From NCBI GenBank assembly GCA_002389905.1, contig DGRE01000055.1:6954-70953 (forward strand): a DNA stretch of 64,000 nt, in the 5' to 3' direction. The notes beneath the pieces were generated by a model that searched no databases, had not been told where the DNA came from, and saw only the letters and a list, made by a program, of their open reading frames with translations. This stretch comes from Hungatella sp. UBA4396 (GTDB taxonomy: Bacteria; Bacillota; Clostridia; Lachnospirales; Lachnospiraceae). Of this stretch, positions 8,189-16,603 are shown piece by piece. Within the stretch, counting starts at the first letter, position 1. The number at the start of each line of letters is the position of its first letter. A program made the position numbers and the translations under genes.

Positions 8189-9292
8189 CTAACTGATTCG
8201 TTTCGCTATTTCCAGCATTTTCGGCAGACATGCATCAAAGAACATTTTGTATGACTGGCAAAAATACTGATGGTGGTCCTGGTCCGCCTGCCTTGTCCTT
8301 TTGCATCCTCCCCGGCAAAGTGCCTCATACCTGCAATTTAAACAGGCTGTTTCTTTTTGCTGAGATTCTTTGATAAAACCGATCTGCTCTCTCACCTGAT
8401 CAATCTCTTCCACCGAATTCTTGCAAAAATTCCCCAGCCTGTAGCGATCCATTACATAAAAGTCGCAAGGATACACCGAACCGTCCGCTTCCACCACATA
8501 CTGCTTTCCGCAGATTCCCTGCATGTCACAGGATTCGGGAAACTGCCCCAGAAGAATTCCAATATAATTTTCAAAATGGCGGATGTAAGGCTGTCTACCC
8601 AGCTGCAGATCTTCGTACCAGAGATCAAACAGATCAGTAAGAAACCTGCCGTAAGCTTCCGGAGTCAGGGAGTATTCTCTTGAACCAGGCGGTTCCCCCA
8701 TAGGATCCAGGCAGGAAATAAACTGTAAATAATTCAGGTGGTTTTTCCTGTAAAATTCATAGGTTTTCCGGATTGCAGGAGCCGTTGCTCCGTTTACTAC
8801 AGATAGGATGTTAAACTCTACTCCTGCTTTCTGAAACAGCTCAACGTTTTTCATGACCTTGAAAAAGGTTTCCTCACCCTTTGTGTTTTTCCGGTAACGA
8901 TTATGGATTTTAGGTCCCCCGTCCAGGGATACGCCGATTAAAAAGTTATTTTTAACAAAAAATTCCGCCCATTCCTGATTTAAATGATAGCCGTTGGTCT
9001 GCAATGCATTTTGTATTTTAACATGATTTATATTGTACCGTTTCTGAAACAGGATAGACTTTTCAAAAAAATCCAGACCGCACAATGTGGGCTCCCCTCC
9101 CTGGAAGGCAAAGGTACAGCTTCCTTTTGCATATGCAAGCACTTTTTGAATCACCTTTTCCAGAGTCTCAAGACTCATGAAACCATAGGATGACTGCTCT
9201 CTCTTACACATGGTATCGTAATAAAAACAGTAATCACAGCGCATATTGCAGTTACCGGAAGCGGGCTTTATCAGTACATTAATCGGCGGCAT
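8189..9292 (-). CDS. Anaerobic sulfatase-maturating enzyme (radical SAM/SPASM)
   Basis: This radical SAM enzyme oxidises the active-site Cys or Ser of sulfatases to formylglycine without oxygen. The 367 residues show the SAM cluster motif CNMRCDYC (Cys15, 19, 22), the glycine-rich GGEPTLCG near residue 66, and a SPASM domain with Cys pairs for two auxiliary clusters (CGKQYVVEADGSVYPCD, then CLNC...LCRGGC and a final CQSY). The length is typical of anSMEs (about 370). It is the last gene of the operon, 56 bases after a Cys-type sulfatase, which is its obvious substrate. It ends opposite the convergent surface-protein cluster. Confidence 0.93.
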   Translation of the reverse strand: MPPINVLIKPASGNCNMRCDYCFYYDTMCKREQSSYGFMSLETLEKVIQKVLAYAKGSCTFAFQGGEPTLCGLDFFEKSILFQKRYNINHVKIQNALQTNGYHLNQEWAEFFVKNNFLIGVSLDGGPKIHNRYRKNTKGEETFFKVMKNVELFQKAGVEFNILSVVNGATAPAIRKTYEFYRKNHLNYLQFISCLDPMGEPPGSREYSLTPEAYGRFLTDLFDLWYEDLQLGRQPYIRHFENYIGILLGQFPESCDMQGICGKQYVVEADGSVYPCDFYVMDRYRLGNFCKNSVEEIDQVREQIGFIKESQQKETACLNCRYEALCRGGCKRTRQADQDHHQYFCQSYKMFFDACLPKMLEIAKRIS

Positions 9293-9348
9293 ATTTTTCT
9301 TCTCCTGTCATCTTAAATTAAAAAGCCAAACAGTCAATCTCTGATTTT

Positions 9349-10815
9349 TTAGTGCTCTGTCAGTCCAAGACGGATATACTGTTCTTCCGGTGTATCGTTT
9401 TCCTTCATCAGCTTTTTGAGCTGTTCTATCATCTGCCTCTCCAATTCCGGATTCTGAATGGATTCCATCTGATACGGATCCTGCTGTAAATCATACAGTG
9501 CAGTTTCCGGCGGATTCTTTATTGAAGTATCCCCTGATGTGTCTTCCACGGACACTATTTTCATAACCGGAGTCTCTTTGGTAAAAGAAAATCCGGGGTG
9601 CCATTCCATAGTCCGCATTTCTTTGGGTGAAAACCGGCAGCGCATATGAGTGGGCATCTGTGTGTAATGATAAAGGGGACTGTTATCAGGTACAGGACTC
9701 CTCATATAAACATAACGGCCATCCGTGATATTAACCTGCCCGCCGAACATCCCAAACAGCGCATAATCCCTTACCGGCTCATCCTTAAGGATTACAGGCG
9801 TTAAGTTCTTTCCCTGCATATCCCCAGTCGGTTCCTGTCCAAAGAAATTCAGCAGAGACACGGATAAGTCAATATTCTGAACCAGCGAATTTCTCCGCTC
9901 CCCGCATATGCCAAACCTGGGGTCCCAGACAAAAAGAGGAATATGAACCGTCTCATTATACCAGGGATGAACACTTTTGGCCCATAGGTCATGCTCTCCC
10001 AAAAGAAATCCATGATCTGTATTCACAATTACCATGGTGTCCTTCCACATATCGTTGTCATCCATAAAATCCAGGAACCTTCCAAGATAAGCGTCGCACA
10101 TGGAAAGGAGTGCGGCATATTCATACCGGCAATGTTCCACCTGCTCTCTGGTTTCCTGCACCTTTCCGTACTCAGGCCAGTCGAATTGCGGACCGTCATA
10201 CCGGTGAGGGTATAGTTCCTTGTATTTCTCCATGGTGTAAAACGGTTCATGAGGATCAAAGCATTCCCAATGAAGAAACCAGTTGTCTTCTTTCCTGTTT
10301 CTTTCAAGAAAATCCAGCCCCAATTCAAATACCTGAGCCAGAGGATGCTTTTCCTCACTGTCCATATACGTCCGGTTTACCAGATCCTGTCTCCACATAC
10401 GTCCCAGATGCTCCGGCACTTCAGGGTCTTTCACCTGCCCTTTCCAGCAGTCACCTTCCTGTCCCCGGACGATCTCCCATGAATGAAAGCGGTTATGGTA
10501 TGTGGCACCGCCATCCTCCCAGTAATGCTGATGGTCACTGATCATGTGAGTATAGATCCCCTTCTGGCTCAGCATTTCCGGTACGGAATCGTCAAAAGGT
10601 TCCAGAGGCCCCCAGCCCCGGTGAAGAAAATTATAACGGCCTGTGTGCAGTTCTCTTCTGGCCGGCATACAGGGAAGACTTCCGGCATAACAGTTGTCAA
10701 ACGTAACAGTCTTTTCTGACAATCTCTTAAAATTGGGGGTTTTCGTCCAATCACATCCATAAGGAGACAGCATTCTGCGATTGAGAGTATCAAACAGTAA
10801 CATTATTGCTTTCAT
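9349..10815 (-). CDS. Cys-type sulfatase, cytosolic
   Basis: A type I sulfatase of the alkaline-phosphatase fold that hydrolyses a sulfate ester. The maturation signature CMPARRELHTG begins at Cys49 and satisfies C-x-P-x-R-x4-T-G, so Cys49 should become formylglycine through the adjacent maturase. Other visible metal and active-site stretches are LLFDTLNRRMLSPYG at the N terminus and TDHGFLLGEHDLWAKS near residue 268. At 488 residues the protein lacks a signal peptide and begins directly with the catalytic fold, so it should act inside the cell. That fits its place behind an ABC importer: the sulfated molecule is imported and then desulfated. The substrate is unknown; the LacI-type regulator suggests a sugar-like compound, while the importer family suggests a sulfonate- or nitrate-like small anion. 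Confidence 0.9.
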   Translation of the reverse strand: MKAIMLLFDTLNRRMLSPYGCDWTKTPNFKRLSEKTVTFDNCYAGSLPCMPARRELHTGRYNFLHRGWGPLEPFDDSVPEMLSQKGIYTHMISDHQHYWEDGGATYHNRFHSWEIVRGQEGDCWKGQVKDPEVPEHLGRMWRQDLVNRTYMDSEEKHPLAQVFELGLDFLERNRKEDNWFLHWECFDPHEPFYTMEKYKELYPHRYDGPQFDWPEYGKVQETREQVEHCRYEYAALLSMCDAYLGRFLDFMDDNDMWKDTMVIVNTDHGFLLGEHDLWAKSVHPWYNETVHIPLFVWDPRFGICGERRNSLVQNIDLSVSLLNFFGQEPTGDMQGKNLTPVILKDEPVRDYALFGMFGGQVNITDGRYVYMRSPVPDNSPLYHYTQMPTHMRCRFSPKEMRTMEWHPGFSFTKETPVMKIVSVEDTSGDTSIKNPPETALYDLQQDPYQMESIQNPELERQMIEQLKKLMKENDTPEEQYIRLGLTEH

Positions 10816-10833
10816 ACTTGCATTCCTTCCTCT

Positions 10834-11580
10834 CTACCACCATTTAATCAACTCAGTCACCTGATTTCGTACATCAATGAATTCGGGTGATACCACATTT
10901 CTGGGCTGAGGAAGTTTGTTGGGGAGTTTTTCCTTAATCGTTGTAGGCTTGTTTGTCAATACCAGGATATTCTCGCTTAAATAGACTGCCTCTTCAATGT
11001 TGTGAGTAATAAAAATAACTGTTGTTCCTGTTTTTTTCCAAAGATTCAGCAGTTCATCTTCAAGCTTGAACCGCAGTTCCACATCAAGCTGACCATATGG
11101 TTCATCCATGAGAAGCAGTTCCGGCTTTACGGCAAATGCCCGGGCAATCACTACCCGCTGCAGCATAGAAGTGGAAAGCTCTACCGGATAATAATCCTTG
11201 TACTTTGTAAGACCGACCATTTCCAGGACTTCCGCCACTTCCTTTTGAATTACATCTTTGGGCAGCTTCTTCATCTTCAGTCCAAAGGCCACGTTCTGTT
11301 CCACTGTCAGCCAGGACATGGTGGAATACTCCTGAAAAATATAGGCTACATTATGCTTCTTTAAGTTTACCGGCTCTCCATTAATTAAAATCTCTCCCCG
11401 GGTAGGTTCATATAATTTAGTAATACAGTTTAAAAAGGTGGTTTTTCCACATCCGGTGGGACCTACGATACAAAGAAACTCTCCCTTTTTTACTTCAAAG
11501 GAAATATCATCTAAAACCAGTAGATCACCGAATTGCTTTGTCATATGGTCTACCTTAACCTTAACCTTAACGTCTTCCAT
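10834..11580 (-). CDS. ABC importer ATPase 1 (NitT/TauT type, degenerate signature)
   Basis: An ATPase subunit of a nitrate/sulfonate/taurine-type ABC importer, 248 residues. Walker A is GPTGCGKTT (40-48), Q-loop Gln83, Walker B LLLMDE (155-160) and switch His193 in ITHN. The ABC signature, normally LSGGM or LSGGQ, reads LSTSM (135-139), an unusual loss of both signature glycines. Its partner ATPase has a normal signature but lacks the switch histidine, so in a heterodimer this protein's intact ATP-binding half would face the partner's good signature. GGAGG seven bases before the ATG sets the start. The gene lies 12 bases after the partner ATPase and 18 bases before the sulfatase in one operon. 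Confidence 0.88.
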   Translation of the reverse strand: MEDVKVKVKVDHMTKQFGDLLVLDDISFEVKKGEFLCIVGPTGCGKTTFLNCITKLYEPTRGEILINGEPVNLKKHNVAYIFQEYSTMSWLTVEQNVAFGLKMKKLPKDVIQKEVAEVLEMVGLTKYKDYYPVELSTSMLQRVVIARAFAVKPELLLMDEPYGQLDVELRFKLEDELLNLWKKTGTTVIFITHNIEEAVYLSENILVLTNKPTTIKEKLPNKLPQPRNVVSPEFIDVRNQVTELIKWW

Positions 11581-11592
11581 AGTTCCACCTCC

Positions 11593-12348
11593 TTACAGTG
11601 TTTTATCTACGACCGCACTGATCTCCTCGCGCAGCTTAAGAAATTCAGGGTCTACATAATCCCTTGGACGAGGCAGGGATATCTGATATTCCGTTTTAAT
11701 GGTTGTAGGGCAATTGGACAGCACTACAATCCGGTCTGCCAGATAAATGGCTTCTTCAATGTTATTGGTTACAAAGACCACCGTTCGTTTTTCTTTCTCC
11801 CAGATTCGGATTAAATCTTCCTGCATCAGATAGCGGGTCTGGGCATCCAGGTGTCCGAAGGGTTCATCCATAAACAGGACGGCTGGCTCGTTGCAGTAAG
11901 CACGGGCAATTCCAACTCTTTGCTGCATTCCGCCAGACAACTGGTTGGGGTAGGAATTCTCAAAGCCCTCCAGTCCCACCAGACGGATATAATATTCTGC
12001 CAGTTCCCGGCGTTTCTTCTTGTTCATCCCCCGGACTTTGGGACCGTATTCCACATTTCCCATAACGGTCAGCCAGGGAAATAATGCAGTCCGCTGGTAA
12101 ACAACTCCCCTGTCCGGGCCTGGTTTTTCCACTTTTTTGCCATCAACTGTAATCTCTCCGTCCGAAACAGTTTCAAGGCCGGACATACAGTTAATCAAGG
12201 TGGATTTTCCGCACTGTCCGGGTCCAAACAGGACAAGCAGTTCATTTTCCTCTACTGTCAGGCTTAAATCATTAATTACATGCACTTCGCCTCTGGCCGT
12301 ATGAAATACTTTCGATACATGATTACAGGCAATAATCTCTTTTCTCAT
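11593..12348 (-). CDS. ABC importer ATPase 2 (NitT/TauT type, switch-His replaced)
   Basis: The second ATPase of the importer, 251 residues. Walker A reads GPGQCGKST (42-50), deviating from the usual GPSGCGKST; Q-loop is Gln85; the signature LSGGM (137-141) is canonical; Walker B is LFMDE. The H-loop, normally VTHD, reads VTNN, with Asn195 replacing the catalytic-switch histidine. I place the start at the ATG at 12348 (MRKEII), which overlaps the upstream permease stop as ATGA; an earlier in-frame TTG lies inside the permease. With the preceding ATPase it probably forms a heterodimer having one canonical and one degenerate site. Related two-ATPase importers include NrtC/NrtD. Confidence 0.88.
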   Translation of the reverse strand: MRKEIIACNHVSKVFHTARGEVHVINDLSLTVEENELLVLFGPGQCGKSTLINCMSGLETVSDGEITVDGKKVEKPGPDRGVVYQRTALFPWLTVMGNVEYGPKVRGMNKKKRRELAEYYIRLVGLEGFENSYPNQLSGGMQQRVGIARAYCNEPAVLFMDEPFGHLDAQTRYLMQEDLIRIWEKEKRTVVFVTNNIEEAIYLADRIVVLSNCPTTIKTEYQISLPRPRDYVDPEFLKLREEISAVVDKTL

Positions 12349-13136
12349 TTTCCTCTCACACTCCAACTGCAAAGTTTCGCTTCAATTGCCCTCATGGCAA
12401 CAGCTAAAATATAGCCTACAATTCCCACTGCCATGATTCCTACCATGATCTGAACCGTGCTGTTGGAATCCTGTCCTTTAATAATGACCCAGCCAACACC
12501 TTCTGACGAACGAACCATCTCTGCCGCCACAACAGTTGCCCAGGCAGAGCCGACGGCAATTTGCAGACCGGCAAAAATATGAGGAATGCAGGAAGGCAGA
12601 ACAATGGTGCTGAACACCTGACGGTCATTAGCTCCCAACATCCGTGCCGCTCCCATAAGGGTCGGGTCCACGGAACGAACACCTGCATAGGCATTCATGG
12701 TGATGTTGGAAAATGCCGCCAGGAATATCAGAAAATACTTGGAGGGTTCCCCCAGCCCGAACCACACGATGGAAAGGGGAATCCATGCAATGGGAGGGAT
12801 TGGGCGGATCAGTTCATAAAGCGGGCGGAACAATGCCTCTATTGGTTTTGACCAGCCCATCAAAATTCCTGTAATAATTCCTGCCAGAGAACCCAGAATA
12901 AATCCAATCATAACCCTGGTTAAGCTCCAGAAGATATGGCTTTGTATGGTATTGGTTCCAATAGGCTCCACAATACTGGATACAAATTTATCAAGAACCG
13001 TAACTGGCCCTGCCATGACAATTCCCGCTTTTGTGAAAGATACTACTAACTGCCACAAACAAAGAAACAGAAAAATAGCAATTGCGGCACAAATGGTCTT
13101 CTCATACCGTTTCGCATCCCGAAAGCGTTTGTTCAT
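12345..13136 (-). CDS. ABC importer permease 2 (SsuC/TauC-like)
   Basis: An integral membrane permease of the BPD_transp_1 / SsuC-TauC family, 263 residues with about six predicted hydrophobic helices. The ATPase-contacting EAA-type loop reads MGAARMLGANDRQVFSTIVLPSCIPHI, matching the family pattern with the conserved G and LP. The stop overlaps the start of ATPase 2 by four bases, and its own ATG overlaps the stop of permease 1 by four bases, so translation is coupled. Two different permeases with two different ATPases suggest a fully heteromeric transporter core. Confidence 0.9.
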   Translation of the reverse strand: MNKRFRDAKRYEKTICAAIAIFLFLCLWQLVVSFTKAGIVMAGPVTVLDKFVSSIVEPIGTNTIQSHIFWSLTRVMIGFILGSLAGIITGILMGWSKPIEALFRPLYELIRPIPPIAWIPLSIVWFGLGEPSKYFLIFLAAFSNITMNAYAGVRSVDPTLMGAARMLGANDRQVFSTIVLPSCIPHIFAGLQIAVGSAWATVVAAEMVRSSEGVGWVIIKGQDSNSTVQIMVGIMAVGIVGYILAVAMRAIEAKLCSWSVRGK

Positions 13137-13912
13137 TCCTTTCTCACTCCTTTCACCACCTGCTCCTCAATCAGAGTGAGAATCCAGGAAAACAGTGCAC
13201 CAATGGTTCCAATGGCAATCATACCGCAGATAATGATATCCGGGCGGTAAATTCCCCGGGCCTGCTGAATCATATATCCCAGCCCCTTGGTGGAGGCCAG
13301 CATTTCTGCCGCGACAATACAGGTCCAGGAGGCCCCCAGAGCCACCCTGACGCCCGTCATCACCAGCGGCAGGGAAGTAGGAACAGCGATGTTCTTAAGC
13401 ATCTGAAAATTAGAAGCTCCAAAGGTCTGTCCTACCCATAGATGCACGTCTTTCGTCTGCCGCACTCCTGTGTAGCTGTTCAGAACACAGGGAACAAACG
13501 CCGACAAGAACACCGTCACAATTTTTGATGTGATTCCGATTCCAAAAAGAAGGATCATAAGAGGAATCCATGCAAGTCCTGGTATGGGGCGGATCAAATC
13601 AAATACAGGCCGCACAAATAAATCAATTCTCTTATACCATGCCATAAATATCCCAAGAGGGGTTCCCACCAGCACACCCATTGCCCATCCGCTCATAGCG
13701 ATTTTTAAGGAAGACAGGATATGCTGGGGCAGAGTTGCACCATCAGGTGCTGTGGAAGTAAGTTTTTTTACAAATGTAGCCCCAATTGTCACCGGTCCCG
13801 GCAGGGTGGAGCTTTTGGTCATCTTTAAGACATCACAGCACAGCCACCAGATACCAATAAAAAACAGAACTGACAAAACAGAGAGCCACCAATAGTTGTT
13901 TTTCTTTTTCAC
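13133..13912 (-). CDS. ABC importer permease 1 (SsuC/TauC-like)
   Basis: A paralogous permease of the same family, 259 residues with about six membrane helices. Its EAA-type loop reads WVGQTFGASNFQMLKNIAVPTSLPLV, carrying the conserved G and P positions. It follows the binding lipoprotein by 31 bases and overlaps permease 2 by an ATGA. Both permeases share the IRPIPxxAWIPL motif of the SsuC/TauC family, so they arose by duplication, but they differ enough to favour heterodimer assembly. Confidence 0.9.
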   Translation of the reverse strand: MKKKNNYWWLSVLSVLFFIGIWWLCCDVLKMTKSSTLPGPVTIGATFVKKLTSTAPDGATLPQHILSSLKIAMSGWAMGVLVGTPLGIFMAWYKRIDLFVRPVFDLIRPIPGLAWIPLMILLFGIGITSKIVTVFLSAFVPCVLNSYTGVRQTKDVHLWVGQTFGASNFQMLKNIAVPTSLPLVMTGVRVALGASWTCIVAAEMLASTKGLGYMIQQARGIYRPDIIICGMIAIGTIGALFSWILTLIEEQVVKGVRKE

Positions 13913-13943
13913 GATTTTCCGCCTTTCGGATTCCCCATTAGAA

Positions 13944-15071
13944 TTACTTTATTGTAATTCCTGCTGCTTCAGATACATAGGTTGAGTCAATGGACTTTTC
14001 CACATTGGGCGCATTGTCTGCCACGATCTTTTCAGCTGATACCAGGAAGTCTGTAATAGCAAGCCAGGCTTCTCCCAATTTGTAACCATCAAGGCTCATA
14101 AATGCCGTACCTACATACTTTCTGTCTTCAATCTCTTTTTTTAAGTTTTCTTCTGTAAAGTCCTGTCCGTTGTCTGTATAGAATTTCTTTGTATACTCAT
14201 ACCTGGTATTTTCATCCTGCAATTCATCCATAGCTCTTACCAGGCATTTCACAAATTTTGCCACATCCTCGGAACGGTTTTCTACTACTTCTCTTCTTGC
14301 AAAACTGCCGTCGCACATGTTGACTCCGGTGGCATCTTCAAAGGAGCAGACTTTCGTATACCCCAGATCTTCCATCTGGTAGCTGTAAGGAGGATTCATG
14401 GCAGCAATATCACCTTCTCCTGTCTGGAATGCCTGGAATGCAGATGCATACTCCATGTTCACCTGCTCCACATCTGTGGGGGAGAGACCAAACTTTGCAG
14501 CATAACACTCTGTCATGTACTGAACTGCCGTTCCCAGAGGCTCAAGAATCTGTTTGCCCTTTAACGTCTCTGCACTGCCGTATATATCAGGGTCTTCAGC
14601 CAGATTTTTTCCTGCTGCCACAAGTTCGCTGTCAGAGCGTGCATAAAGTCCCATACCTCCTGTCGTATTTACATCTGCCAGCCATACGCAATCTGCATTG
14701 GCAAGAGAATAAATAGAAGCAAAGCCAGAGCATGCAATATCCAGTTCCTCCGCGGCAATTGCCTCATTTACCGGGGCTCCTGTGGCAAAGTATTCCAGAC
14801 TTACATTTAATCCCTCTTCTTCAAACCAGCCCTGGTCTGCCGCATACTGAGCCGGAACTCCTACGGAAAGAGGAAGAACCCCCACTCTTAAAACCTCACC
14901 GCCAGACTCCGATCCTTTCTTTGATTCCGTGCCGTCCGTCTTTGCATCAGCAGCCTGTGTTGCATCGCCGCCTGCCTTTGTGCCCCCACATCCAGTCATG
15001 GAAACCGCCATAACGGCCGCCAATGCCAAAGCTGCCATTGATCTTCCTGTCATGTACCCTCTTTTTTTCAT
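13944..15071 (-). CDS. ABC importer substrate-binding lipoprotein (NMT1/TauA-like)
   Basis: The extracytoplasmic binding protein of the importer, 375 residues. The N terminus is a lipoprotein signal: MKKRGY, a hydrophobic run, then VSMTGCGG with the lipidated Cys28. A low-complexity Ala/Thr/Ser/Glu linker follows, then an NMT1/SsuA-like domain beginning EVLRVGVLPLSVGVP, with the family-typical QYAADQGWFEEEGLNV near residue 75. I chose the start at 15071 because GGAGAGG lies five bases before it; an earlier in-frame ATG at 15092 has no such site. It is first in the operon, directly behind a LacI-type operator and a strong promoter. The family binds small organic anions (sulfonates, nitrate, pyrimidine precursors); this ligand is presumably a sulfate ester. 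Confidence 0.9.
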   Translation of the reverse strand: MKKRGYMTGRSMAALALAAVMAVSMTGCGGTKAGGDATQAADAKTDGTESKKGSESGGEVLRVGVLPLSVGVPAQYAADQGWFEEEGLNVSLEYFATGAPVNEAIAAEELDIACSGFASIYSLANADCVWLADVNTTGGMGLYARSDSELVAAGKNLAEDPDIYGSAETLKGKQILEPLGTAVQYMTECYAAKFGLSPTDVEQVNMEYASAFQAFQTGEGDIAAMNPPYSYQMEDLGYTKVCSFEDATGVNMCDGSFARREVVENRSEDVAKFVKCLVRAMDELQDENTRYEYTKKFYTDNGQDFTEENLKKEIEDRKYVGTAFMSLDGYKLGEAWLAITDFLVSAEKIVADNAPNVEKSIDSTYVSEAAGITIK

Positions 15072-15102
15072 GTTTACCTCTCCTTTTTCCAAAAGATTGT
15101 TT

Positions 15103-15118
15103 GCGTGCTCGATAACGC
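15103..15118. promoter_or_regulatory. LacI-type operator 1
   Basis: GCGTGCTCGATAACGC is palindromic in the pattern GCGTnnTCGAnnACGC with a central CG, the hallmark of LacI-family operators. It lies immediately downstream of the -10 box of the sulfatase/ABC operon, where repressor binding would block initiation. The same 10-base core occurs in inverted orientation 195 bases away (operator 2). Confidence 0.75.
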
Positions 15119-15125
15119 TAATCTC

Positions 15126-15154
15126 AATATAGTTGACCGCTATTCATTTGTCAA
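15126..15154 (-). promoter_or_regulatory. Sigma-A promoter of the sulfatase/ABC operon
   Basis: On the minus strand TTGACA (15149-15154) and TATATT (15126-15131) are 17 bases apart. The predicted start point falls next to or inside operator 1. Confidence 0.8.
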
Positions 15155-15297
15155 TATTTTTTCTTCAAACAAGCTTTTTTTGTATATTTCGCCGTATTTT
15201 TACTTTTGTTTTTGTTTATAATTACAGTAATGCATCATATTATTATACCTTTTTTATTTTACTTTTTACAATTATGGAACACTTCCTTTTTTGTTTT

Positions 15298-15313
15298 GCG
15301 TTATCGAAAACAC
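15298..15313. promoter_or_regulatory. LacI-type operator 2
   Basis: GCGTTATCGAAAACAC is the reverse complement of operator 1 over its 10-base core, with one further outer mismatch. It sits 27 bases upstream of the -35 box of the LacI-type regulator gene, suggesting autoregulation and possible looping with operator 1. Confidence 0.7.
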
Positions 15314-15340
15314 TTCTAAGGCTTTTATCCCCTCATTTTC

Positions 15341-15369
15341 TTGACACTTTTCCCGCACTTTGTTAATAT
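15341..15369 (+). promoter_or_regulatory. Sigma-A promoter of the LacI-type regulator gene
   Basis: TTGACA (15341-15346) and TAATAT (15364-15369) are separated by 17 bases, 45 bases before the preferred start codon. Confidence 0.75.
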
Positions 15370-15413
15370 AGAGTCATCTTATAGGGATGGAATACAATCA
15401 TTGGAGGTTGACA

Positions 15414-16451
15414 ATGGGGATTACGCAGAAACAAATTGCAGAATTAGCCGGAGTTTCCATCGGAACAGTAGACCGGGCACTTCATGACCGGGGACGGGTA
15501 GATCCGAAGGTTGCAGTAAGAATCAAACAAATAGCAAAGGAACTTGGTTACCGCCCTAATTCCGTAGCTCAAAGTCTTTCAATCCTTAAACGGAACTTAA
15601 AGATAGCAGTTATACTGCATATTCAGAGCCATAACGCTTTTTTTGACGATATTATTCGGGGAATTTTAAAATGCAAAGAAGAAATTTCTGATTTCGGCAT
15701 TGCCGTAGAGATCAAAGAATGCCCTGATTTCAATGCCAGGGAGCAGTTGAAGCTGATTAATCAGGCAGTGGAGGAAGGCATAAGCGCCATTGCCATTGTT
15801 CCCATTAACCATCCGGTCATTAAAGAACGTCTTAACGAACTACATAAACAGCAGTTTCCGGTAGTTTTTCTGACCAATATCATTGATGACACGGAATATT
15901 TAAGCTTTGTGGGCTGTAACTACAACCTAACCGGATCCATAACTGCGGGTCTTTTAAATCTGGTGTGTCCAAAGAGCGGAAAGCTGCTTTTATTCTCCCC
16001 CAGCTTTCAGATGCTGGGACACATACACCGAATGAATGGATTGAAAACATCGCTGGAGCAGGAATATCCCCAGATCCATCTTCAGGATGTGATTGAGATG
16101 ACCGGCAATGATATAAAGGATTACCATCTGACCAGAAAGGCTCTGGAGGCATTTCCTGACACCAATGTAATCGTCTGCCCCGGCGGTTACAGCTGCGGAA
16201 ATCTCCAGGCCATTCAGGAAATGGGCTATTTCAAAAGCTCCCGGATTATCTGTTACGATTCTTCCGCTGAAATTGAAAAAGAGCTCCGGAACCGGAACAT
16301 CACAGCCACCATCATTCAGCAGCCTCAGCTTCAGGGTTATACGGCTGTAAGAACACTGTTTGAATATCTCTCTTCCGGAAAATCTCCCGCTTCCAAAAAT
16401 CAGTTCATCCAGACCCGGATCATATTAAAGGAGAATCTTTCCGAAATTTAA
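15414..16451 (+). CDS. LacI-family transcriptional regulator of the sulfatase/ABC operon
   Basis: A 345-residue LacI-family regulator. The N-terminal helix-turn-helix reads ITQKQIAELAGVSIGTVDRA, followed by the hinge helix region ELGYRPNSVAQSL, and residues 60-345 form a periplasmic-binding-protein-like ligand domain (VILHIQSHNAFFDDIIRGI). The GTVDRAL variant of the recognition helix is seen in the sugar-responsive subgroup with this type of ligand domain. The start at 15414 has GGAGG six bases upstream; an in-frame upstream ATG at 15387 does not. It is divergent from the sulfatase/ABC operon, and two matching CG-centred palindromes lie in the shared intergenic region, so it very likely controls both genes. 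Ligand unknown. Confidence 0.88.
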   Translation: MGITQKQIAELAGVSIGTVDRALHDRGRVDPKVAVRIKQIAKELGYRPNSVAQSLSILKRNLKIAVILHIQSHNAFFDDIIRGILKCKEEISDFGIAVEIKECPDFNAREQLKLINQAVEEGISAIAIVPINHPVIKERLNELHKQQFPVVFLTNIIDDTEYLSFVGCNYNLTGSITAGLLNLVCPKSGKLLLFSPSFQMLGHIHRMNGLKTSLEQEYPQIHLQDVIEMTGNDIKDYHLTRKALEAFPDTNVIVCPGGYSCGNLQAIQEMGYFKSSRIICYDSSAEIEKELRNRNITATIIQQPQLQGYTAVRTLFEYLSSGKSPASKNQFIQTRIILKENLSEI

Positions 16452-16561
16452 TCATTTCCGCAGAGAATCATTGCTGAAATTGAGATGGAAGAATGTATCT
16501 TTCAAGAATATCAAACTGTCAAAATACAAAACATTAACAAATCTTGGAATACAGCCTAAAA

Positions 16562-16600
16562 AGCAGGATAGATCACAATTCATTACTGATCTATCCTGCT
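16562..16600. terminator. Bidirectional terminator between regulator gene and GH1 gene
   Basis: AGCAGGATAGATC (16562-16574) pairs perfectly with GATCTATCCTGCT (16588-16600). On the minus strand the stem is followed by TTTTTAGG, making a good terminator for the cellobiose operon; it also lies 110 bases after the plus-strand regulator gene. Confidence 0.85.
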
Positions 16601-16603
16601 CTA

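Noticed and set aside
8357..8683. Plus-strand frame of about 108 codons within the sulfatase-maturase gene
   Set aside because: It is a shadow of the SPASM region on the minus strand, with no ribosome site and no family resemblance.
10029..10358. Minus-strand 109-codon frame inside the sulfatase gene
   Set aside because: It is an out-of-frame shadow of the sulfatase, without a ribosome site.
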